NCBI GenBank assembly: GCA_946481195.1
Contig: CAMLNG010000265.1
Location: forward strand, 1 to 5,636
Direction: 5' to 3'
Length of the DNA stretch: 5,636 nt
Origin: an uncultured Chromatiaceae bacterium
GTDB lineage: Bacteria > Pseudomonadota > Gammaproteobacteria > Enterobacterales > Alteromonadaceae
The notes under the pieces are model-generated. The model was not told the origin of the DNA. It ran no database searches and was given only the letters and a program-made list of their open reading frames with translations. Positions 1 to 5,636 of the stretch are shown here, piece by piece. The position numbers and the translations under genes are program-made. Each line of letters begins with the position of its first letter. Positions within the stretch are counted from its first letter, which is position 1.

Positions 1-920
1 CCTAACCTCGCGTGCTGTCCTTTGGAGAGCGTGTTGATCCGCGCGCCGACATCGGTTGCATAACCAATACCGGTGTCAACGCTGTTGCGGGTGGCTGGCT
101 GCAGTTCAACCGTCAGTGGTAACAAACCATCTTTGCGATTATCCGGGTCGGCAATTAAATCGACGCTGCCAAACCACAGGGTATTGGCCAGATTCTGACT
201 GAGTTTGGCCAGCAGCGCGGCCGAATAATAATCACCGGATTGAAACGGCAGCAGGCTACGCAGCCTGGCTTCACGGATTTGACCGCCGTTAAAAGTAATG
301 TCACCAAAGCGATAACGCGGGCCACTTTCAAAGTGCAAATGCATTTTGCCGCGCCGGTCGCCTGGTGTTATCACCAGTTCCGCACGGGTGAATTTGGCAT
401 CAAAATAACCTTTGCGGTGGGAAAGGCTCAGCAGAGCCTTTTTATAGGCTTCATAGTTGCCATGGTGCATCCTATCGCCCTGTTTGGGCGCTTTTTGCCG
501 TTGCAATGCCTGAAACTCCGGGTCGCGAATAGCTTCGCCAGTGATTTGCAAGTCCGCAACATCAATAAACACGGAGCGACCGGCAATAATGCGCGCTTTG
601 AGGACGTAATCAGTGCCATCCATCGCATCTTCAAACACCACCCGCACCTGATAATAACCATGGCCACGCAGCGCTTGTTTGATTTCATTGGCGACGCGGT
701 TTTTAAAACGGGCAGATTTGTTGATTTGAGCCGGAGTAAATACGGACAGGTATAACGCGATATTGTCTTTGCGCTCTTCGGTGGCGCCGGTAAATTCAAT
801 GCGATTGGCGGCATACAGCAGAGTAGAATGGCACAGCAATGCCAGCAACAATGCCAGTAAGAATGCAGCATAAACCAGCGGTCGGGCCCGGAAAAAAGCA
901 AAGGTAGGCAGGATCAGCAC
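1..920 (-). CDS. tamA: TamA, outer-membrane translocation and assembly module subunit (3' part cut by window edge)
   Basis: This is an Omp85-family outer-membrane protein. In the known system TamA works with inner-membrane-anchored TamB to insert autotransporters and other beta-barrel proteins and to support outer-membrane integrity. The window holds 306 codons, about half of a usual TamA. Residues 1-38 form a signal peptide: a basic RAR at 11-13, a hydrophobic core at 15-36 and likely cleavage near LLYAA-NR. Three POTRA-like domains follow at about 39-115, 116-200 and 201-275, with HRKGYFDAKF at 168-177 in the second and FGDITFNGGQIRE at 205-217 in the third. The barrel begins at about 278, with the TamA-like GIGYATDVGAR at 284-294. 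The residues after that match the family poorly. No in-frame ATG exists before the signal peptide. GTG at 920 is the best start, since an in-frame stop lies at 944-942, but its ribosome binding site is weak. The family call is firm; the exact start is not. tamB would be expected downstream, outside the window. Confidence 0.88.
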   Translation of the reverse strand, partial: MLILPTFAFFRARPLVYAAFLLALLLALLCHSTLLYAANRIEFTGATEERKDNIALYLSVFTPAQINKSARFKNRVANEIKQALRGHGYYQVRVVFEDAMDGTDYVLKARIIAGRSVFIDVADLQITGEAIRDPEFQALQRQKAPKQGDRMHHGNYEAYKKALLSLSHRKGYFDAKFTRAELVITPGDRRGKMHLHFESGPRYRFGDITFNGGQIREARLRSLLPFQSGDYYSAALLAKLSQNLANTLWFGSVDLIADPDNRKDGLLPLTVELQPATRNSVDTGIGYATDVGARINTLSKGQHARL

Positions 921-1019
921 TCCATGTCTGCGGCAGTTTTGTCAGTCTAGCTGGCAGCCGTTGAATTGCCTATTCAGATGCGACTGCTGGCCGGAAGTTC
1001 CGGCCAGCGTCAGCGATTA
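921..1019. other. intergenic gap between mksB and tamA
   Basis: This 99-base gap separates the mksB stop from the proposed tamA start. It contains the GC-rich hairpin at 986-1008, in the half next to mksB. The remaining stretch toward tamA shows no convincing -35/-10 pair in the minus direction and no additional open frame of any length. The tamA promoter, if separate, is not recognisable by eye. tamA may instead be read partly by transcription passing through the hairpin. Confidence 0.6.
986..1008 (-). terminator. strong GC-rich hairpin after mksB, possible transcription terminator without a U-tract
   Basis: The inverted repeat has 9-base arms, GCTGGCCGG and CCGGCCAGC, around a 5-base centre. 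The centre can pair further, giving an almost perfect 23-base dyad. Outer bases 982-984 (GAC) and 1009-1011 (GTC) can extend the stem across a one-base bulge at 985. It begins 11 bases after the mksB stop in the direction of transcription, the usual place for a terminator or an mRNA 3'-end stabiliser. No run of U follows on either strand, so it is not a classical intrinsic terminator. It could instead be an attenuating hairpin that limits read-through into tamA, a nuclease-blocking 3' structure, or a protein-binding dyad. Confidence 0.45.
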
Positions 1020-3881
1020 TCATGCAACTGGCTGATTTTCATCCGGTTGCTCAGCAGTTTCAGGCTGATCTTCCGGTAACACTTCCGGCAGCGCATCCTG
1101 CGTCAGCTGTTCACAGATGATCCAGTCTTTTTCATCGACCCAGTTTTGCGCGCCATTTTTCACGGTGCGGATTGGCACAATGTAGCGGCAGCTGGTTTGT
1201 GGTTTGACCGAGGCAAAAATCGGCACAAAACCAAAATTCAGTGCGGTTTCAATCAGCGCCTGTTGGTTATGCGGGTCGATATCGGCCGCTTCGTCGATAT
1301 AAATCGGAATGCGGTATTTGCCGCGTTCGCGCTCGGCCAATAACTGACGGATAAACAACATACCGCACAGCAATTTGATGGTGATCCGGGTGCCGTTGGA
1401 ACCGGCCGAATCGATTTTGTCGAAAAATTCCACCTCACCGGCGCGGTTCACCACTTTAAAGCGGATATCAAATAAATCCGACAGCGTCAGACCACCTTTT
1501 TCGCTGGCTGCCTGAATGAGGTAATCCTTGGCAGAATTAATATCGCGTTCGGCACTGGTCACGCCCGGCGCCAACAAGTCCAGCGTGTCGCCTTGCTGGT
1601 AAGCATCTGAAGTGGTCAGGATGGTATCGATATGGCCAACCAGCAGTTTGCGGTCGACGATTTCAATCTTAAAATCCTGCAGGTTGGAGATCTGGTGACG
1701 CCAGATGCCACGGTTAAAGCTGTTCAGTTCGCGGTGCAGCCGGTCCAAATCCGAACGCAGGCCTTTGAGCGTACTGGCGACTTCGGTTAAGGCCACGCGG
1801 GCGCGGCGCTCAATGGCTTCGCGTTCTTTATCTAAGTGGTGGAAAGCACTGATCAGTTTCTGATACTTGGCTTCTTCGTCGGTTTCGGCTTCAAACTTGC
1901 TGATGCCGGCATTAAAAATAAACAGATAGGTATTTTTAATGTTGATTTCCAGCAGCTTCAGTTCCTGGCAGTGTTTGTTGTAACTGCGCAGCTCATCCGC
2001 CAGATTGTCATATTCCAGATTAATTTCAATCGGATAGGGCGTGACACGGCCACTGTAGAAATCGAGTTGGAAATCAATCCGGTCTTTTTTCTCATGTTCT
2101 ATGCGTTCCAGCTGGCGCTTCAGCTGGTCTTGTTTGTTGGTAATGAGGTTACGCCGGTCTGACAGGCTGCTGGCTTTTTGCTGCACCTGTGCCAGCTGCT
2201 CATGCACAATCTCTTCTTCTTGCGTCAGCTGGTCAGATAACAGCTGTTGCTCGTCGAGCAACTGCGCCATTTCACTGTAACGGGCGAAACGTTTGAGATC
2301 TTCTTCCGCCTGCAGCATATCCTGATACAAACGCTCTTTTTCCCGGCTTTTGCCGGCAAAATCAACAGCAACTTCCGCTTGTTGATCGAGTGTGGATAAT
2401 GTCAGCTGCAATGCTTCGATTTGCTCTTTCAGCGCGACTTTGCCTTCACTGCCGGCCATATCGGGCGCGGTTAAATGGCTTAAATCAATAGTGGCGCCGG
2501 CCAGATGTAATTTGCCACCTTTAAAGGCGTCGGCGATTTGACCTAGTTGCTCAGCAAAAGCATCATCGTCGCTGATCACCACATCGCCGCCGCTGGCGGT
2601 CGATAACGACAATAAATCCGGGTTCAACAGCTTGGTCAGCTGCTGCACTTCACCTAAAGACAAATCTTCGCGTAGCCGCGAATACAGATTGTATTCGAGG
2701 TTTTTCAGCTGCAGTTTCAGGCTCTTTAACTGCTTCTGGGTTTGCGCTTGCTGATGCGCGAGTGTTGCCGGATTTAAGTTCGCCGCGCCTTGCAGGCTAT
2801 GGCTCAGGCTCTCGTATTGGGCGCGGATATTGGCGAGGTTCGACTGCAGTGTCGGCAGGTTGGTCAGGCCAAAACGCTGGGCGAGGGCGTCATGCTCGTC
2901 AAACCAGCTTTTCAGGCCAAGTTGTTTACTCGACAGCTCTTTGATCTGGCCAACATACAAACGCTGTTTGTCTTCCAGCTGATGTTTTTCCTGCGCCAGC
3001 GCTTCGAGCTGCTCGCCAAGTTCCTGTTGCTGTTCGTCCAGATAACTCTGAAACTCAATCAGCGCTTTGTCGAGCTTTGGCGCGTAGGCGGCCAGGCGGC
3101 CTTTGAGTACGGCGCGGTTATCAATCAGGTTTTCTAACGCCTCAACGGCTTGTTGCTGATTTTCCAGCGCTTTGAGTTCACGCCGGTCGCGGTTTACTTT
3201 TTCAAAAGCGTTGTGCCAGACCGTATAAAAATCGACTTTAGGGTCGCTTAAATGGCGGGCAAACACAGGCAGTAACAAGCGTTTGACGTCCTGGGCTGTT
3301 AAGCGGTGCAGGTTCAGAATGCGGCGGAAGATGTCTTTGTAGACCGGCGCGTCGCTGACGTTAGTCAGCGGGATCATCCGCAGATTGATTTTGCTGTCGA
3401 AAGGCGTGGCGCCGCCAGTCAGCATGGCGTTTAATTCCGATGGCTTTAATTCCAGCGGCTCAAAGCCTAAATTGCGCAGGTGATGGTCCAGCTTGTTATA
3501 GCGGATAATGCTGTTTTCACTGACATAATGCGTGAGGTCCAACTTTCCGCGATAACAGAAGTACTGGAACTGGTAACCGGCAATTTTGCCAAGACCAGCA
3601 ACGCCTATCACCACCGGGCCTTCCGGCAGATTGGCTTCGAGCAGAATGTAACTCTGATCGGTGCCAAAATAGAATTTGCGCGTTTCATCGAGGTCATGGC
3701 CGTCCCATTCGGTCAGGCGCAAATCATTAATGAGCGGAAATTGCAGTGCGTTGATCACCGAGCTTTTCCCGGTATTATTCGGCGCGCAAATCGACGCAGC
3801 ATCATCAAGCGGAATGACACATTTGGCGTAGCCGGCGGTGTTCAGCAGCGCAAGTTTGGTTAAGCCATAAAGTTCAGACAT
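1020..3881 (-). CDS. mksB: MksB, SMC-like ATPase of the MksBEF condensin
   Basis: This is the motor subunit of a MukB-like condensin. It dimerises, binds DNA and uses ATP to organise or extrude chromosomal loops. The 953 residues are clearly shorter than MukB, as is usual for MksB. The N-terminal head half (about 1-230) has a Walker A motif APNNTGKS at 33-40. Coiled-coil stretches rich in Gln, Glu, Leu and Lys run at about 232-405 and 480-605, with more helical segments at about 625-730. A glycine-containing, non-helical region at about 410-480 is the probable hinge. The C-terminal head carries the signature-like GSNGT at 827-831, Walker B IPIYIDE at 858-864 with D863 and E864, and a D-loop ADID at 866-869. 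The tail from about 928 is acidic and Pro/Gln-rich. ATG at 3881 is chosen because GAGGG lies 8 bases upstream and it gives an 8-base overlap with mksE. A longer frame from 3914 would add 11 residues (MILYRRMRAIP) and overlap mksE by 41 bases. JetC of Wadjet is a related alternative name, but no jetD follows. Confidence 0.9.
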   Translation of the reverse strand: MSELYGLTKLALLNTAGYAKCVIPLDDAASICAPNNTGKSSVINALQFPLINDLRLTEWDGHDLDETRKFYFGTDQSYILLEANLPEGPVVIGVAGLGKIAGYQFQYFCYRGKLDLTHYVSENSIIRYNKLDHHLRNLGFEPLELKPSELNAMLTGGATPFDSKINLRMIPLTNVSDAPVYKDIFRRILNLHRLTAQDVKRLLLPVFARHLSDPKVDFYTVWHNAFEKVNRDRRELKALENQQQAVEALENLIDNRAVLKGRLAAYAPKLDKALIEFQSYLDEQQQELGEQLEALAQEKHQLEDKQRLYVGQIKELSSKQLGLKSWFDEHDALAQRFGLTNLPTLQSNLANIRAQYESLSHSLQGAANLNPATLAHQQAQTQKQLKSLKLQLKNLEYNLYSRLREDLSLGEVQQLTKLLNPDLLSLSTASGGDVVISDDDAFAEQLGQIADAFKGGKLHLAGATIDLSHLTAPDMAGSEGKVALKEQIEALQLTLSTLDQQAEVAVDFAGKSREKERLYQDMLQAEEDLKRFARYSEMAQLLDEQQLLSDQLTQEEEIVHEQLAQVQQKASSLSDRRNLITNKQDQLKRQLERIEHEKKDRIDFQLDFYSGRVTPYPIEINLEYDNLADELRSYNKHCQELKLLEINIKNTYLFIFNAGISKFEAETDEEAKYQKLISAFHHLDKEREAIERRARVALTEVASTLKGLRSDLDRLHRELNSFNRGIWRHQISNLQDFKIEIVDRKLLVGHIDTILTTSDAYQQGDTLDLLAPGVTSAERDINSAKDYLIQAASEKGGLTLSDLFDIRFKVVNRAGEVEFFDKIDSAGSNGTRITIKLLCGMLFIRQLLAERERGKYRIPIYIDEAADIDPHNQQALIETALNFGFVPIFASVKPQTSCRYIVPIRTVKNGAQNWVDEKDWIICEQLTQDALPEVLPEDQPETAEQPDENQPVA

Positions 3882-4422
3882 CGGTATGGCCCTCATCCGC
3901 CTGTAGAGAATCAACGGCCACTAATGCATCGAGGAAACGATACAACGGCGGCAGCAGTTTAAAGTTATCACCCTGAGTTTTGGCAAAGCCGTAGCGAAGC
4001 ATCCGGTTGCCGACTTCGCGTTTTAAATCAGTGGCTGAATAAATCTCCAGCTGCTCAAACAAGTGATATTGCTGTTGCAGAATGCTGGATAAAATTTCGT
4101 GATTAATTTCAGTTTCAAACAATGCCCGTAATGGGTCCTGGCCCTGATCGGCAAAAAACTCAACTAAGGCATAAGTCGTCAGTGCAAACAGCCGGGAAAT
4201 TTTGCCCATATTGACGGTGGCGTCGTCGACATCAAAATAAAAGAAACCCCGGCTGTCGCGTTTCAGCTGATTGCCGAGTGCAGCAAATAAGGCACTGTAG
4301 GCGTCTTCATTGCCGTCCAGTTCAGTCCAGAGCGCAAAATCCTGCTCGCTGATGTGGTAGCCGGTGGTCAGGCGTTTGTGAATGTCTGCCAGATTGGGCA
4401 GCTTTTCGAGATCAATCTGCAT
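3874..4422 (-). CDS. mksE: MksE, winged-helix accessory subunit of the MksBEF condensin
   Basis: This is the small subunit that, by analogy with MukE, dimerises and binds the kleisin MksF, helping control the MksB ATPase and DNA loading. The product is a 182-residue cytoplasmic protein without a signal peptide or membrane segment. It looks like two winged-helix units. The first is at about 8-70, with GYHISEQDFALW at 21-32 and the strand segment RGFFYFDVDD at 58-67. A helical linker follows with LFALTTYALVEFF at 78-90. The second is at about 100-170, with DLKREVGNRMLRYGFAK at 122-138, a typical recognition-helix region, then FKLLPPLYRFLDAL. Length and layout fit MksE; JetB of Wadjet systems holds the same operon position. 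The ATG at 4422 lies 3 bases after the mksF stop and has AGGA 8 bases upstream. Its end overlaps mksB by 8 bases. I place it from this pattern together with its position between mksF and mksB. Confidence 0.87.
   Translation of the reverse strand: MQIDLEKLPNLADIHKRLTTGYHISEQDFALWTELDGNEDAYSALFAALGNQLKRDSRGFFYFDVDDATVNMGKISRLFALTTYALVEFFADQGQDPLRALFETEINHEILSSILQQQYHLFEQLEIYSATDLKREVGNRMLRYGFAKTQGDNFKLLPPLYRFLDALVAVDSLQADEGHTDV
3890..3894 (-). promoter_or_regulatory. ribosome binding site of mksB, inside the end of mksE
   Basis: GAGGG lies 8 bases before the ATG at 3881 and supports that start over the upstream in-frame ATGs at 3914 and 3896. It sits within the last codons of mksE. Ribosomes finishing mksE at 3874 therefore end right on the mksB start, as expected for translational coupling of partner subunits. 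Confidence 0.6.
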
Positions 4423-4425
4423 GGG

Positions 4426-5636
4426 TTATGTCCTGTCGCTGTGGCGGGTGACAAAAGGGTGCAGGCGCAGGCGGAAGCCATTGACTTCCATTTCACTGGC
4501 CTGGTCCTGATGTTCCAGTTTTAACGCCGGAGCGCGGCTGAGTTCCTGATATAAAAATAATAATTCATCGACCGGCAACTGCGGATAACTGCTTGCCAGC
4601 CATTGCGATAAGTCGGTATTGGTTTTCTGCGTGCGGGCCGATTTCAGCACATCCTGCAGATCCGGCACGCGGATATTGGCGCCGGGCTGACTGTCGACGG
4701 CGTCGGGCAGCTGATAGTTATCATCTTGATAATCTACCAGTTCGGCCATATAGCTGGTGATCTGATTGGCACTGCCAAGGCTGAATTTTTGATGGTCTGA
4801 GCTGAACTTTGGTACCAGCTGTTCCATGGTTGGTTCAAAACCCTGTTTGCGTAAGGTCGCGAGCACCAGACTGGCGTTACGCGAAATCAGCGTATTTTTC
4901 CGCAGTTCTTCCCGAAGCGGCATCAACACGTCGGTGCTTCTGGTCAGCGATTCACGGCCAATCTGGTTCATGTCAAGTAAGCGGGTGCGCAGCTGGACCA
5001 AAGGTTCTTTGTCACCGGACATAAAACCGGTGTCTTCGATAAACTGCACTAAATCTGACAGGCAATGTTCCAGCGTTTCGATGCTGGTCTGAAAAGGCCC
5101 GTTGATATCAATCATCTGCAGCACCGGCTCGATGTATTCGTCGAACGCTTCCATCACGGCGGCGTAACGGCGCGCCAGCGACAAATTGCTGTCATCGGCT
5201 TTGGCCTTGTCAACCAGATGTAAAATGGCGCTTTCGTTTTTACGGAAGTGTTTCACCACTTCGCGCACCCGTTCATCCATCAGCCGGACAAAACGGCGCA
5301 TCTCGTGGACGTCTTTTTGCCGCACGGCGGTATCGAGGCGGGCGCGCAAACGGTCTAATTCGTCAATCCGGCTTTGAATATCGCCGACTGTACCGAGATT
5401 ATGTTCCTGGGTCAGAAACTGGATAAATTCCAGCACCGAACGGTTGAGTTCCAGCTGACTGGATTTGGCCTGCGGGATCAGAATTTCCTGCGCCAGCAGT
5501 TTCTGTGCTTCGCGAAACACCTGCTCACTGGAGAGCTGTGGGAAATAACGACTAAACAGCGCCTGCACGTCCTGAAAACTAAAGCTGTACAACTGGCTGC
5601 GATTGGCCAGTGCTTCCAGTACCGGCCAGTCTTCAT
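4426..5636 (-). CDS. mksF: MksF, kleisin-like subunit of the MksBEF condensin (start beyond the window edge)
   Basis: This subunit, by analogy with MukF, bridges the two MksB heads to close the ring and carries MksE. The window holds 402 complete residues. The frame is open through the right edge, where it reads EDWPVLEALANRSQLYSFSF, so the start codon lies outside. Numbering from that Glu, an N-terminal winged-helix domain spans about 8-78 (FQDVQALFSRYFPQL, then EILIP and SQLELNRSVLEFIQFL). A long charged helical region at about 84-260 matches the helical bundle expected to contact the SMC neck. A loop-rich linker (about 260-330) is the likely MksE-binding stretch. A C-terminal winged helix at about 340-395 (LSQWLASSYPQLPVDELLFLYQELS, then MEVNGFRLRLHPF) should bind the MksB head cap. 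Similarity to MukF is by architecture, not by close sequence identity. It does not read like the DUF3375-type JetA sequences of some Wadjet operons, as far as I can judge by eye. Probably only a short N-terminal piece is missing. Confidence 0.85.
   Translation of the reverse strand, partial: EDWPVLEALANRSQLYSFSFQDVQALFSRYFPQLSSEQVFREAQKLLAQEILIPQAKSSQLELNRSVLEFIQFLTQEHNLGTVGDIQSRIDELDRLRARLDTAVRQKDVHEMRRFVRLMDERVREVVKHFRKNESAILHLVDKAKADDSNLSLARRYAAVMEAFDEYIEPVLQMIDINGPFQTSIETLEHCLSDLVQFIEDTGFMSGDKEPLVQLRTRLLDMNQIGRESLTRSTDVLMPLREELRKNTLISRNASLVLATLRKQGFEPTMEQLVPKFSSDHQKFSLGSANQITSYMAELVDYQDDNYQLPDAVDSQPGANIRVPDLQDVLKSARTQKTNTDLSQWLASSYPQLPVDELLFLYQELSRAPALKLEHQDQASEMEVNGFRLRLHPFVTRHSDRT
4431..4434 (-). 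promoter_or_regulatory. ribosome binding site of mksE, inside the end of mksF
   Basis: AGGA, within ACAGGA, lies 8 bases before the mksE ATG at 4422 and overlaps the last sense codons of mksF. It supports this start and suggests coupling of mksE translation to mksF. Confidence 0.5.

Noticed and set aside
240..755. A 171-codon open frame on the plus strand opposite tamA
   Set aside because: It lies wholly antisense to the clear POTRA-coding frame, its protein resembles no family I know, and it has no visible ribosome binding site. It is a shadow of tamA.
428..901. A 157-codon minus-strand frame beginning with ATG near the tamA start
   Set aside because: Its product is Cys/Leu/Arg-rich and unlike any known protein, while the neighbouring frame gives a proper signal peptide and POTRA domains.
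1836..3863. Several plus-strand frames of 60-127 codons opposite mksB
   Set aside because: They are antisense to a well-supported long coding sequence, have no recognisable domain, and reflect the codon pattern of the gene on the other strand.
3882..3914. Longer mksB start at 3914
   Set aside because: The 11 extra residues (MILYRRMRAIP) do not look like the SMC head N-terminus, no good ribosome binding site precedes it, and the 41-base overlap is less likely than the 8-base one supported by GAGGG.
5590..5592. TTG as the mksF start
   Set aside because: The frame stays open for 14 more codons to the edge with a plausible helical sequence (PVLEALANRSQ), and starting at the TTG would clip the first winged helix.
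5634..5636. ATG at the very right edge as the mksF start
   Set aside because: It is out of frame with MksF: reading from it gives MKTGRYWKHW, not the winged-helix frame. The mksF frame runs on through the edge.
1020..5636. Calling the operon a Wadjet anti-plasmid system
   Set aside because: No JetD/MksG gene is visible, and the kleisin-like subunit reads like MksF. Only the unseen upstream gene could change this.

Overview
The window looks like chromosomal DNA from a gammaproteobacterium. All genes read on the minus strand, base composition is even at roughly 50% G+C, and the two gene sets present (a MukBEF-like MksBEF condensin and a TamA outer-membrane assembly protein) are typical of that class. 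An Alteromonadales or Pseudomonas-like relative is plausible, but genus cannot be read from the sequence.

Layout in the direction of transcription (right to left). From the right edge to 4426 lies mksF, the kleisin-like subunit, nearly complete but with its start codon outside the window. Three bases later comes mksE (4422-3874), the small winged-helix accessory subunit. It overlaps by 8 bases the start of mksB (3881-1020), an SMC-like ATPase with a head / coiled coil / hinge / coiled coil / head layout. A 99-base gap (921-1019) holds a strong GC-rich hairpin just after the mksB stop. The rest (920 to the left edge) is the N-terminal part of tamA: signal peptide, three POTRA-like domains and the first part of the beta-barrel, cut by the window edge.

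MksF, MksE and MksB are expected to form one condensin complex: MksB dimerises and hydrolyses ATP, MksF closes the ring by bridging the heads, and MksE binds MksF. The tight spacing and overlap suggest one translationally coupled transcript. MksBEF condensins act in chromosome organisation and segregation. When joined by a fourth subunit, MksG/JetD (a Toprim-type nuclease), the related Wadjet/MksBEFG systems restrict plasmids. No such gene follows mksB, so the plain reading is a three-gene condensin. A nuclease gene upstream of mksF, beyond the right edge, cannot be excluded. The tamA gene looks like an unrelated neighbour with its own non-ATG start.

I found no RNA gene, mobile element, CRISPR array or clearly undescribed system. 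The points worth a second look are the departures from consensus in the MksB ATPase motifs, the hairpin, the unusual tamA start, and the loss of an expected barrel motif at the left edge.
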